Made by a program: the position numbers and the translations under genes. Under the pieces are notes generated by a model that saw only the letters and a list, made by a program, of their open reading frames with translations, was not told where the DNA came from and ran no database searches. Shown piece by piece: positions 35,333 through 44,095 of a stretch of DNA of 64,000 bases. The DNA lies in the NCBI GenBank assembly GCA_015233365.1, contig JADFXU010000001.1, positions 91,283-155,282 of the forward strand, read 5' to 3'. Numbering within the stretch: position 1 is the stretch's first letter; each line of letters starts with the position of its first letter. This stretch comes from Nitrospirota bacterium. GTDB lineage: Bacteria; Nitrospirota; Thermodesulfovibrionia; Thermodesulfovibrionales; Dissulfurispiraceae.

Positions 35333-35350
35333 TTGCAATTTTCATTCCTG
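35333..35350 (-). promoter_or_regulatory. Probable sigma-54 promoter for flgB operon
   Basis: Minus strand CAGGAATGAAAATTGCAAG: -12 element TTGCA is perfect, GG (35347-35348) and GC (35335-35336) are 10 bases apart, the -24 element is only AGGAAT. Spacing to flgB (about 40 bases) matches the other three sites. Confidence 0.6.
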
Positions 35351-35440
35351 ATATCAGGTAATTGGTTGATTAGTTAATTAGTCTATTGCCAATTCTTATT
35401 TTCCCAGTCACTTAATTAACCAGTTACCTGATTAACCAAT
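35351..35440. repeat. 7-bp GTTAATTA-family inverted array upstream of flgB
   Basis: CAGGTAATTGGTTGATTAGT (from 35355) faces AACCAGTTACCTGATTAACC (to 35436). Good complementarity between GGTAATTGGTT and AACCAGTTACC. Confidence 0.7.
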
Positions 35441-35478
35441 ACAATGAAAGATGAATTTTTTTCCCACTTCCGAAGCAT

Positions 35479-36840
35479 TTATTCCCCCATATATTCCTCA
35501 TCACGGATTGTATACTCCTTTATCTTGTTCCTTACAGTCCTCACAGTTTTGCCTAACAATTCAGCCGCCTTCGTTCTGTTACCGCGCGTCTTCCTGAGCG
35601 TTTCAATTATCAATTCCCGTTCCATGTCTTTAATTGTACCGGTCTTTCCACCCACCAAAGTCTCCGCCTTTTCGGGGACCCCGGTCTGTGAAATACCTGC
35701 AGACGGGGACTCAACATGCTTCTCCTGGGCATCTTGAGTGCCTGGTTCCCCGGACGGCGGCACCAATACTTCAGCCCGCGATATAACAGCCGTCCTGTAA
35801 ATAAAATTTTCGAGTTCCCGCGCATTGCCCTCCCAGTCAGCGTTAAAGAGGTAAGCCCTCAGTTCGTCTGAAAGAGAAAACTGTTTATTCATTTTAGCGG
35901 ACAATTTTTTCAGAAAAAACTCCGCAAGAGGAATTATGTCATCCCGCCGCGACCTCAAAGGTTGCAGGTTCAGCGGGAAAACATTCAACCGGTAATAAAG
36001 GTCCTCCCTGAAACGCCCTTTTTTCACCTCTGCAAAAAGGTCGCAATTAGTCGTAGTAATGACCCGCACGTCAACAGGTATGGGGAGGCGTCCACCTATG
36101 CGGTCTATCTCTCTTTCCTGAATTGCCCTCAGCAGCTTTGCTTGCAGAGGATAAGCCATTTCGCTTATCTCATCAAGAAGCAGCGTTCCATTGCTGGCAA
36201 GCTCAAACTTGCCCATTCGACGGTCTACGGCACCCGTAAAAGCCCCTTTTTCATGGCCGAACAGTTCGGATTCCAGAAGGTTTTCGGAAATAGCGGCACA
36301 ATTAATAGCAATAAAAGGCTTATCGGCCCTCAGGCTGTTCTTATGGATAAACCGGGCGATGATCTCTTTGCCGGTTCCGCTCTCGCCTGACAACAGTACG
36401 GTAATATCGCTCTTCGATATTTCTTTCGCTACCGACAACAAATATTTCATTGACGATGATTCAGCGACAACATCGGTGTTCTCGGATGGAAGTATCCTGT
36501 CGACAACCTGCCTGAGCGATTCAAAAGAAAACGGTTTCATGATGTAATCAGTGGCGCCGAGTTTCATGGCATCAACGGCATTCTCCACCGTGCCGAAACC
36601 CGTAATTACAACGACAGGCACAAAAATATGCCGCTTGCGTATCTCCTGCAGAAATTCGATACCGTTCATCTTCGGCATCTTCATGTCAGTGATGACAAGA
36701 GAGAAATCCATGAGATTGCACGACTCAAGGACTTCCTCAGGGTTGTGATACACTACAGGATCAAAATCACACCGTTTCAGCGCTTCCTTGAGGGCAAGAG
36801 CCATATCGACTTCATCATCGACTATCAGGACCTTTTTCAT
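35479..36840 (-). CDS. FlrC/FleR-type sigma-54 response regulator
   Basis: 453 aa from ATG 36840 (MKKVLIVDDEVDMALALKEA); upstream in-frame codons are repeat DNA. Receiver with acceptor Asp in LVITDMKMPKMNG and VVVITGFGTVENAVDAMKLG; AAA+ domain with Walker [17 protein letters not shown], the sigma-54 contact loop GAFTGA, and Walker B GTLLLDEISEM; C-terminal Fis HTH in TRGNRTKAAELLGKTVRTVR. It activates sigma-54 promoters, here presumably those before flgB, fliK, fliL and flgF. Partner kinase lies upstream at 36919. It is immediately before flgB. Confidence 0.93.
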   Translation of the reverse strand: MKKVLIVDDEVDMALALKEALKRCDFDPVVYHNPEEVLESCNLMDFSLVITDMKMPKMNGIEFLQEIRKRHIFVPVVVITGFGTVENAVDAMKLGATDYIMKPFSFESLRQVVDRILPSENTDVVAESSSMKYLLSVAKEISKSDITVLLSGESGTGKEIIARFIHKNSLRADKPFIAINCAAISENLLESELFGHEKGAFTGAVDRRMGKFELASNGTLLLDEISEMAYPLQAKLLRAIQEREIDRIGGRLPIPVDVRVITTTNCDLFAEVKKGRFREDLYYRLNVFPLNLQPLRSRRDDIIPLAEFFLKKLSAKMNKQFSLSDELRAYLFNADWEGNARELENFIYRTAVISRAEVLVPPSGEPGTQDAQEKHVESPSAGISQTGVPEKAETLVGGKTGTIKDMERELIIETLRKTRGNRTKAAELLGKTVRTVRNKIKEYTIRDEEYMGE

Positions 36841-36844
36841 TTTC

Positions 36845-36925
36845 CTCCGAAAAATGAGTATATGAGAGAATGAGTATATGAGCATATGAGTAACAGGATA
36901 TTTTCATTACTCATATACTCATTCA
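36845..36925. repeat. 8-bp GAGTATAT-family inverted array between the FlrB and FlrC genes
   Basis: GAGTATATGAGAGAATGAGT and following octamers GAGTATAT, GAGCATAT, GAGTAACA (36854-36892), then ACTCATATACTCATTCACT (36904-36922). The kinase stop codon TGA is within the right arm. Confidence 0.8.
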
Positions 36926-38022
36926 CTTTTTGATGGTAATATAATCACAAACTCAGTACCCTTGCCGGGAAGGCTTTTAACATTTATGTTCCCTCCGTGT
37001 GCCGCTATGATTCCGTGCGTAATCGACAGGCCCAGACCTGTTCCCCTGTCCTTTGTCGAAAAAAATGGTTCGAATATTTTTGACCGTGTCTCTTCGTCCA
37101 TGCCCGAACCGTTATCACGGACCGAAATTTCTACCGCATTAGGCAAGACATGTGAAGAGTATATTTCCACAGTTACGATTCCACCGTCCGGCATTGCCTG
37201 GACCGAATTCAATAAAATGTTAATCAACGCCTGCCTGATCAATCCTTTGTCGGCACGCACAGAATATTGGCCGTGCTCAATAAACTCTATCCTTACCTTG
37301 CTTCCTGAAAACAATTCCCTGAATTCCCTGCAAATATCATCGACAACGCCGTTTAACAGGCACTCTTCACAGCGGGGATTAATTTCTCTTGAAAATCTTA
37401 GCATATTATCCAATGTATTGACGAGAGACCTTACCGAATTGGAGATCCTGTTTGCATACTCCCCGTGGGCCGTGCCCTTCAGGTCACTCGAGATAAGGTT
37501 TGCAAACAGCTCGATGCTGCCGAGCGGGTTCCTGATCTCATGGGCAATTTTCAGCACAAGCTCGCCCATAGCACGTAATCGGGCATTTCTTTCGCTCTCT
37601 GTCTCAAGCTGTTTAAGCCTCGTAATGTCCTTGAATATCAATACATGTCCTATATTCTGCTCCTCGGAATCGTTCACAGCGGAACTGGACACGAGCGCAT
37701 AAAAAGGCTTGCCGTTTTCGGGTACTATCGTCCCCTCTCTGATCTCGGCCCGGAGAGATTCGCCTCCTATGATCTCATCAGCCTTAACGGAAAGCAACTG
37801 TTCGACAGCACTATTGACTAGACGTATGACCCCTTGTTTGTCAAAAAAAACAACACCTACATCGATACTGTCCAGGATGCTGTTGAGCAGCCGCTTCTTG
37901 TGCTCTACCTCTTCAGTCAGTAATTCAACCTTGTCTTCAAGCGTTTTGTAATAATGAGTGAGCGTCGCTGAAGCAGAATTAAAGCTTTCTATCGCTTTAT
38001 TAAGCAGTTCTATATCAGCCAT
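36919..38022 (-). CDS. FlrB/FleS-type soluble sensor histidine kinase
   Basis: 367 aa, no membrane span. A short coiled coil (HYYKTLEDKVELLTEEVEHK) leads to a PAS domain (LNSILDSIDVGVVFFDKQGV). HisKA has the phospho-His in KIAHEIRNPLGSIELFA; the ATPase has NILLNSVQAM, VRDNGSGMD and DRGTGLGLSITHG. Arrangement and position match the FlrB-FlrC/FleS-FleR flagellar pair that senses basal-body assembly. Lies 13 bases after the TPR gene. Confidence 0.92.
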   Translation of the reverse strand: MADIELLNKAIESFNSASATLTHYYKTLEDKVELLTEEVEHKKRLLNSILDSIDVGVVFFDKQGVIRLVNSAVEQLLSVKADEIIGGESLRAEIREGTIVPENGKPFYALVSSSAVNDSEEQNIGHVLIFKDITRLKQLETESERNARLRAMGELVLKIAHEIRNPLGSIELFANLISSDLKGTAHGEYANRISNSVRSLVNTLDNMLRFSREINPRCEECLLNGVVDDICREFRELFSGSKVRIEFIEHGQYSVRADKGLIRQALINILLNSVQAMPDGGIVTVEIYSSHVLPNAVEISVRDNGSGMDEETRSKIFEPFFSTKDRGTGLGLSITHGIIAAHGGNINVKSLPGKGTEFVIILPSKSE

Positions 38023-38035
38023 ATCCTCTACTCAT

Positions 38036-39763
38036 TCACCTCTCACTGAGTATTTTTGCAGCGTCTCCCACCACCCCGCCGCCGTGCGCAGCCTTTTTCA
38101 GATACTCCTTATTATTTGTAATTTTACCGTATTGATAGTACACCCACTGGAGACTTTTCTCATCGTTAAGCTTCAGGACCAATGCCCGTTTATAGTATAT
38201 GAGCGCCTGAGAAACATTCCCTGACAAGTAAAGCAGATCAGCGGCCTTGAGAGCAGCAACGGAATCGGACCCGGCAGAAGCAACCTTATAATATTTCAGC
38301 GCATTGGGCCGGTCTCCGGCCTCCATATACAAATCAGCCATTTTGCTGTCGATCCTCGGGTCTTTCGAATACTTGCGGGCTTTTTCCAGGTAAGCGATGG
38401 CACCCTGCAAATCACCCTTTTTACTCGACATTTCAGCCAGCAGGAATGTCGCCCTGACGAAAAACCTGTTTTCGAGCAAGAGAGGCTCGGCAAATTTTTC
38501 AGCTTCGACATATTTGCCGTCCTTATAGAGCATTTCAGCCGTTACCATCGCAGCATCTGCTCTTTCGACGCCTTTCTGCGCCTTCTTGAGTAATAGATTG
38601 CCCTCCATCTTCTTGCCGTTTTCCACCAGGTATTGTGCGGCATTGATGATAAACGGGCTGTCAGGACTGATCGATGCCGAAAATTTAACCAGGTATTCCG
38701 TCGCCTTCGGATTTTTGGTATCAACAAGCTGCCTGAGCCGCTTTTCAATTTCAGCCGACCGTATTCCCTTATCCTTCAGCAGGCTCAAATACCTCAGGGC
38801 ATTGCCGCTGTCTCCCTTTCTATCGTAAATCCTGGCAACGGACATTTTGACGCTGTCATCCGTATCGTAAGGCACGATATCCAGATACAATTTCAATGCT
38901 TCGTCGACCTTGCCACGGGCCTCATAAACTCTCGCGAGAATTTTCTCCGCCTTCTGCTTTTCGATCTTCGACACCGGATCAGAAATGATGGATTTGCACA
39001 GTTTCTCTGCATCATCGAACCGCATAGCGTTAAAGTAAATCAAAGCCTTCTCAGCCCTCAGGTCTTCTTCTTTCAATGTCGCATCAAGAACTTTTCTGAT
39101 TGTGGTTACTGCCTCATTATTCATTCCCTTCTTGCTGAATATGGCGGCTTTTATATAGAGTGCGCGGGGATTACGTTCCAGTTCTTTTTTGTCCATGGAG
39201 GAAATAAAGGATTCAGCGGCCGCGATATTGTCACGTCTGAGTGCTATCTCAGCCTTTCCTATCTCGGCGTTCAGTCTTAAGGCGCCGCCCACTCTTTCAA
39301 AATAACGCTGTGCCTGATCAATCTTTTGCTCATACATTAAGGCGTAACCGAAAAGAAGAAAGGCCTCGTTTACATACTGGGATTGCGGATATGCCAACAG
39401 AAAACGCTGCAGGTTAAGCCTGGCTTCGGAATAGCGTTTCAGTTTATAATCAGCCCTCACCATGCCGAACAATGCGCGTTCCGCAATCGGGCCTTTCTTA
39501 TTGTTTATAAACACATCGCGATAACTTTCTTCAGCTTTGCCGTAATTTCTCGACCTGTAAAAAATATCGGCTGATTTGAGCGCCGGGGACCCTAAAGAGT
39601 CGTCAGACTTTTTGGGGTGGAGCGCCGGGGACCCAGAAGAAACGTCAGACTTTTTGGGGTGGAGCGGATCGGCGGCGGAATTCGGCGCACAAAATGCGGA
39701 CTGCGGAATGCCAAGCAAGCAAATGAGCAAGAAAGCGAGAATTAAGTCAATTATCTGACGCAT
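38036..39763 (-). CDS. Exported TPR protein, function unknown
   Basis: 575 aa from ATG 39763 (signal peptide IIDLILAFLLICLLGIPQSA, cleavage after FCA). A longer start at 39823 lies in repeat DNA. The mature N-terminus has a 14-residue unit HPKKSDVSSGSPAL present twice in a row. The rest is TPR/Sel1-like helical repeats (KSADIFYRSRNYGKAEESYR, RYFERVGGALRLNAEIGKAE, ALKYYKVASAGSDSVAALKA and so on). Probably a periplasmic scaffold; link to motility is inferred from its place next to the FlrB gene. Confidence 0.75.
   Translation of the reverse strand: MRQIIDLILAFLLICLLGIPQSAFCAPNSAADPLHPKKSDVSSGSPALHPKKSDDSLGSPALKSADIFYRSRNYGKAEESYRDVFINNKKGPIAERALFGMVRADYKLKRYSEARLNLQRFLLAYPQSQYVNEAFLLFGYALMYEQKIDQAQRYFERVGGALRLNAEIGKAEIALRRDNIAAAESFISSMDKKELERNPRALYIKAAIFSKKGMNNEAVTTIRKVLDATLKEEDLRAEKALIYFNAMRFDDAEKLCKSIISDPVSKIEKQKAEKILARVYEARGKVDEALKLYLDIVPYDTDDSVKMSVARIYDRKGDSGNALRYLSLLKDKGIRSAEIEKRLRQLVDTKNPKATEYLVKFSASISPDSPFIINAAQYLVENGKKMEGNLLLKKAQKGVERADAAMVTAEMLYKDGKYVEAEKFAEPLLLENRFFVRATFLLAEMSSKKGDLQGAIAYLEKARKYSKDPRIDSKMADLYMEAGDRPNALKYYKVASAGSDSVAALKAADLLYLSGNVSQALIYYKRALVLKLNDEKSLQWVYYQYGKITNNKEYLKKAAHGGGVVGDAAKILSER
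39578..39672 (-). repeat. 42-bp in-frame tandem repeat in the TPR gene
   Basis: GAGCGCCGGGGACCC recurs 42 bases later with the same following AAACGTCAGACTTTTTGGGG-like stretch; it adds 14 residues. A third start of the unit (GGTGGAGCGG) follows. Confidence 0.8.
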
Positions 39764-39794
39764 GCGTGTTATCCGTTTCCCGCAAATGTTATTT

Positions 39795-39953
39795 TTATGA
39801 CACTTTAGCGTTATAGCGTTCATCGCGTTATATCGTCATAGCGTCTATCACACATTTTAGAGTACGTTATCCGATAAGCTATAATTCCCTGATTGTCCAT
39901 CTTTTCCTTTTACTCTATAACGCTATGAGCGCGATAACGCTAAAACGCGATTC
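39795..39953. repeat. 8-bp GCGTTATA-family arrays between the TPR and FleQ-like genes
   Basis: TAGCGTTATAGCGTTCATCG from 39806 and the inverted ATAACGCTATGAGCGCGATA from 39917 flank about 70 bases of AT-rich sequence without a gene. Confidence 0.7.
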
Positions 39954-40949
39954 TTATAGCCCCAGTCGTTTCATTTTCTCTATTAATGTAGTGCGATTAA
40001 TGTTCAGATATTTTGCAGCCTGGCTCTTGACACCTCTATGGAGTTCCAACGCGTGCAGAATAAGTCTTTTTTCGTATCCGGCAAGCGCTGCATTAAGATC
40101 CACTCCGCTTACAAAGGGGTTGGTATCATCGTCATCGATATCGGGTAATTCCGGTATACGCTTTCCTGTCATTCTTTCAGGCAAATCGGACGGTTTCACT
40201 ATGTTATCATCTTTGAGTACAAGAAGCCGTTCCATAGTATTTTCAAGTTCCCTGACATTGCCGGGCCACGAATAACATGCCAGTATATGCGCTGCCTCCT
40301 CCGTAATAGTGATCGGCTTCCTTCCAAATCTTTCAGAGTATTTATCAATAAAGAAACGGCAAAGGAGAGGAATATCATCTGCCCGCTTCCGGAGAGGAGG
40401 AATTTCAATTGGAATAACATTGAGACGATAAAAAAGATCTTCTCTGAACCGTCCGTCTTTGACTGCCGTCTCAAGATCCTGATTGGTTGCCGCGATGATT
40501 CTGACATCAACATTGATGGTCTTCATACCGCCTACCCGCTCAAAAGAACGTTCCTGCAAAACTCTGAGAAGCTTCACCTGCAGCATTTGAGGCATCTCCC
40601 CTATTTCATCGAGAAGTATAGTTCCGCCGTCAGCAAGCTCGAACCTTCCGATCCTGGTCGCGACTGCACTCGTGAATGCGCCCTTTTCATGGCCGAACAG
40701 TTCAGATTCCAGCAGATCACCCGGAATTGCCCCGCAATTTACTGGGATGAACGGTCTGCCCTGTCTTTCGCTGTGAAGGTGAATAGATCTGGCTATAAGT
40801 TCTTTTCCGGTACCGCTCTCACCTAAAATGAGAACAGTACTTTGACAACAGGCAACTTTAGCCATCAATTCATAAATGCGCTTTATAACAGGGGAATTTC
40901 CAACAATGCTGACAGGACTGACGCTTCCCAGAGAGGTGCCGTAACCCAT
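39954..40949 (-). CDS. FleQ-like sigma-54 activator without N-terminal domain
   Basis: 331 aa. Only the AAA+ domain and an HTH are present: Walker [17 protein letters not shown], Walker [12 protein letters not shown], arginine-finger region [10 protein letters not shown], and a C-terminal Fis HTH with [16 protein letters not shown] like FleQ/FlrA. The family's N-terminal receiver-like domain is absent. The sigma-54 contact loop reads GAFTSA instead of GAFTGA. No ribosome site precedes ATG 40949; an 8-bp palindrome overlaps the start. Could act as the flagellar master activator. Confidence 0.85.
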   Translation of the reverse strand: MGYGTSLGSVSPVSIVGNSPVIKRIYELMAKVACCQSTVLILGESGTGKELIARSIHLHSERQGRPFIPVNCGAIPGDLLESELFGHEKGAFTSAVATRIGRFELADGGTILLDEIGEMPQMLQVKLLRVLQERSFERVGGMKTINVDVRIIAATNQDLETAVKDGRFREDLFYRLNVIPIEIPPLRKRADDIPLLCRFFIDKYSERFGRKPITITEEAAHILACYSWPGNVRELENTMERLLVLKDDNIVKPSDLPERMTGKRIPELPDIDDDDTNPFVSGVDLNAALAGYEKRLILHALELHRGVKSQAAKYLNINRTTLIEKMKRLGL

Positions 40950-40965
40950 GTCATAAATATGACAT
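40948..40965. promoter_or_regulatory. Palindrome over the FleQ-like start codon (possible operator)
   Basis: ATGTCATA-AA-TATGACAT, perfect 8-bp arms with a 2-bp centre. It overlaps the first base of the ATG, a place where a bound protein or an RNA fold would block translation or transcription. Functional role is inference. Confidence 0.45.
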
Positions 40966-40999
40966 AAACAATATTAAAAGGTCAATAGATAAAAAATAA

Positions 41000-43582
41000 T
41001 TAAAGTTCGTAGTTCCCTTCCAGGAAACGCCTGGCATAATACTCTACTTTGGCATCGTCATGCAGTATCGCATCAAGTTGTCTCGTATAGGAAATAAGCC
41101 TGCCTATATGATCAAGTTTGTTCTCCTGCTCTGAGCGCTCTATATTTGCAAGCCTTCCAATAATCAAATCTCCCTTTAATGTTGTATTAAACCCGTATTC
41201 TTTTAGAATAATAGAAATAAGTTCTATCCTCCTGGATCTCTTTACCATATCCGTTGCTCCGCCGGTAAACCGGAAGTATATATGATTATTCCTGGCTTTT
41301 TCACTGCAATAGCAGTCTATCATATTGAAATGATAGCCGAACCTGAGAGTCATATTGAGGTACTCCCGGGAAATAACGGCAATATTACTTCCCGGATATT
41401 TGGCGTTTCCGGAAGCGATATCCGGCATACGCATCATACTCGTGAGAAAGTCATTGAGCTTTAACGCTACTGGGGAGGATTGCCACGCACCCGGGTGTAT
41501 CATCCCCTGAAGAATGGCCCTGAATGGAATGGATTCAATCTGTTCTAAGGTAACACTTTGATTCACGCCTTGCCGTTCCACTGTCCGGTCAAGGCCTCCT
41601 CCGATATCAACAACTATAATTCCGGCAGGTATGGGCAGGTCCAGTTTCTTTGCCGCTTGTCCCTTCAGTCCGCATACTGCGTTGTCTATGAGCTCCATCA
41701 CGGCCTTTTCATGTATGAATCTCAGGATATCGTGGATGGTCTTGCACCCTTCAGGCGTAAACTTTTCCATTAAAGGGTCAATAAGGTTGAGAGGAGTAAT
41801 ATATCTCAACGCATATCTCTTTTTACGAAACTCAAAGATATCTTCCATTGACGTCTGCCCGGAACGCGCGCGTTCAATCACCCCGCGCAGTATCCCGTCA
41901 TATACTGTTACGCTATCTTCATCATCAATAACTATCGTAACCTCCTGTCCGTGCCTGAGCACCTGTGTTGCACTGCCCGCATTCACGAACGCCGGCACCC
42001 TGAATTCCCGGCAGAGCGAAGCCATATGACTTGTGAGCGACCCGGTATCTGTAATCATGGCCGACGCGTAAGGCATAAGCCTGATGAAATCAGAAGAGTC
42101 ATTCTTTGCCACAAGGACATCGCCCCTCAAAAACTTGTCCATTCCGTCCCTATGTTTAAATATAAAAACCCTGCCGGCGCCCACGCCTTTCTGCACAACC
42201 TGACCTTTGGCCGTCATCAGTATACTGTAAGAGGATATTTGCCCCCCGACGCCCGACGTTTGACTCTCAACGCCTGAGGCGGCGATCCTCAGCGGTCTCG
42301 CCTGGAGTATGAAGATTTTCCCCTGCTTGTCTATGGCCCATTCTATGTCCTGGGGTTGGCGGAAATAGTTTTCAATGTCCTCTGCCTGCCTCCCAAGCTC
42401 CAAGGCCTGCTCTGATGATAAAGAACTCTTTCCCGCCATTGCATCAGGGACACCCGCCGTTGTTATCCCCCCCCCTTCGCGGCTTACAACCATAGAGGCT
42501 TTTTTCCCGCATCTCTCATCTGCGATTACGGGTACCGGACCTTTTCTGATCCGGTAAAAATCCGCATCTGTGAGGCCTTCAACAACTGATGTGCCCAACC
42601 CCCACGCAGAATTTATGATCACAGTCCCGTCATCGCCATTCGGATTCGTTGAATAGGCGACTCCGCTTGCTGCCGCATCTACCATCACCAAACAGGCGAC
42701 AGCCATCTTGATGTTTCCGATATGACTCCCGGCCTGGCTGTGATATGCCGCCGCTCTATCGGAAAACAGACTTGCAAGCACCTGTTTATACGCTTCCTGC
42801 ACTGCCCTGTTGTCCAACGGCACATTCAGAATGGTGTCGAACTGTCCTGCAAAAGAAAATTCTCCATCCTCCGCTTCAGCGCTGCTCCTGACAGCGAGAA
42901 AACAGTTATTCCCATATTTCGCCCTGAACAACGACAGGGCTTTATCAAGGGCATCCTGAAGGTCGCGAGGGACGCTGCCCTCAATAACAGAAGTGTATAT
43001 GTCATCAAGCGCCGGTTTTGCATCTGCGGCGTCTCCGCCGAGCGCCGAAATCATTTTGTCTATTCCGTTATGCGTCATGAATTCATCGTATGCGTATGTA
43101 GTTATTGCAAAAGCCTCAGGTATGTTGATGCCGGCATTATTTTTCAGTTCAGCCAGATTTGCATTTTTCCCGCCCACCTCATGCACCATGTTCCGTCCAA
43201 GCCCGGTGTAAGGCAGCACCAATTGTCTGACCGGGGAGTACTCATCGTAAACATGAAGCCTGATTTCCTGATCGATGAAGCGTAATGCATCTTTCACCCT
43301 GGGGTATTTATTCCGGGTGAGTACGTCGAAGTTTGCGAGAGACTCTGAGAGTGTATCATACAGCACTGCGTAGGAGCCCCTGATATAGGTTACATCGAAT
43401 ATATAGTCGCCGCCGAGTTTATCGCCCATATCAGCGATGATCTCAATCGCTTTGTTGTGATATTCCAGGACCTGCCGGAACCGGTCGAACATGACCTTAA
43501 ATGGGATGGGGCGGGCGGCAAAAGAGTCTATAAGTTTATGAGTAAATGAGCACATGAGTGAACGGAAGTTTTTATTACCCAT
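41000..43582 (-). CDS. PEP-synthase/PPDK-like protein lacking the PEP-binding barrel
   Basis: 860 aa as drawn. Residues about 120-430 are the PPDK ATP-grasp domain (GGKNANLAELKNNAGINIPE, LAVRSSAEAEDGEFSFAGQF, IEWAIDKQGKIFILQARPL). Residues about 490-570 are the swivelling phospho-His domain with the catalytic His in DTGSLTSHMASLCREFRVPA. After it there is a 290-residue region I do not recognise, not the TIM barrel of PpsA/PpdK. So it may phosphorylate a different acceptor or act in regulation. Start uncertain: the first 20 codons lie in repeat DNA; an ATG at 43492 (MFDRFRQVLEYHNKAIEI) is an alternative. Confidence 0.8.
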   Translation of the reverse strand: MGNKNFRSLMCSFTHKLIDSFAARPIPFKVMFDRFRQVLEYHNKAIEIIADMGDKLGGDYIFDVTYIRGSYAVLYDTLSESLANFDVLTRNKYPRVKDALRFIDQEIRLHVYDEYSPVRQLVLPYTGLGRNMVHEVGGKNANLAELKNNAGINIPEAFAITTYAYDEFMTHNGIDKMISALGGDAADAKPALDDIYTSVIEGSVPRDLQDALDKALSLFRAKYGNNCFLAVRSSAEAEDGEFSFAGQFDTILNVPLDNRAVQEAYKQVLASLFSDRAAAYHSQAGSHIGNIKMAVACLVMVDAAASGVAYSTNPNGDDGTVIINSAWGLGTSVVEGLTDADFYRIRKGPVPVIADERCGKKASMVVSREGGGITTAGVPDAMAGKSSLSSEQALELGRQAEDIENYFRQPQDIEWAIDKQGKIFILQARPLRIAASGVESQTSGVGGQISSYSILMTAKGQVVQKGVGAGRVFIFKHRDGMDKFLRGDVLVAKNDSSDFIRLMPYASAMITDTGSLTSHMASLCREFRVPAFVNAGSATQVLRHGQEVTIVIDDEDSVTVYDGILRGVIERARSGQTSMEDIFEFRKKRYALRYITPLNLIDPLMEKFTPEGCKTIHDILRFIHEKAVMELIDNAVCGLKGQAAKKLDLPIPAGIIVVDIGGGLDRTVERQGVNQSVTLEQIESIPFRAILQGMIHPGAWQSSPVALKLNDFLTSMMRMPDIASGNAKYPGSNIAVISREYLNMTLRFGYHFNMIDCYCSEKARNNHIYFRFTGGATDMVKRSRRIELISIILKEYGFNTTLKGDLIIGRLANIERSEQENKLDHIGRLISYTRQLDAILHDDAKVEYYARRFLEGNYEL

Positions 43583-43623
43583 TTACCCATTCACCCATTT
43601 ACTCATTTACTCATTCACCCGTT
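43535..43623. repeat. 8-bp GAGTAAAT-family inverted array at the PPDK-like start
   Basis: TATGAGTAAATGAGCACATG (from 43538) faces ACCCATTTACCCATTCACCC and ACTCATTTACTCATTCACCC (43576-43621). The drawn start codon of the PPDK-like gene and the stop region of the next gene are both within it. Confidence 0.8.
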
Positions 43624-43984
43624 AACTGAGGGCGCGTTGTATAGAGGCCTTCAGCTCCTTTATTTTAACAGGCTTGGGGAAAAAGTCGTGCACATCTCCC
43701 CTCAATGCCTCTATGGCAGTGTCGAGATTTGCAAATGCAGTAATCATTATTACCTTGATATCAGGGTAGAGGCGCTTCACGGTCTTGAGGATTTCCATCC
43801 CGTCTATGCCCTTCATTTTAAAATCCGTGACTACAACATCAAACTTCTGCTCACCTAAGCGCGCCAGCGCAGGCTCGCCGTTTAAAAATGTCTCGACTGT
43901 ATAACCTTCCTGTTCAAGAGAGAGCTTCGCCATGTCGCCGACAATTTTTTCATCATCGATAATCATGATCCTGTGATTGCCCAT
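43622..43984 (-). CDS. Single-domain response regulator
   Basis: 120 aa. Receiver with acidic pair in MIIDDEKIVGDMAKL, acceptor Asp in DVVVTDFKMKGIDGMEIL, Thr/Lys in VIMITAFANLDTAIEAL and DFFPKPVKIKEL. No output domain. Ribosome site GGGGAGGAT before ATG 43984. It probably pairs with the kinase at 44062. Confidence 0.9.
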   Translation of the reverse strand: MGNHRIMIIDDEKIVGDMAKLSLEQEGYTVETFLNGEPALARLGEQKFDVVVTDFKMKGIDGMEILKTVKRLYPDIKVIMITAFANLDTAIEALRGDVHDFFPKPVKIKELKASIQRALS

Positions 43985-44002
43985 TTAATCCTCCCCAATA
44001 AA

Positions 44003-44095
44003 TCAGCAGCCGGCAGTAAGTAGCAAGTAGTAAGGGGGATAAATCTTTCCCTTGCTACTCACTACCGGCTGCTCACTACTGTATTTTTATATATC
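44003..44095. repeat. 7-bp AGTAGTA-family inverted array between kinase and receiver
   Basis: AGCAGCCGGCAGTAAGTAGC (from 44005) faces GCTACTCACTACCGGCTGCT (44054-44073). Almost perfect complementarity with a loop of about 30 bases. The last residues and stop of the kinase (VVSSR) are encoded by the right arm. Confidence 0.8.
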
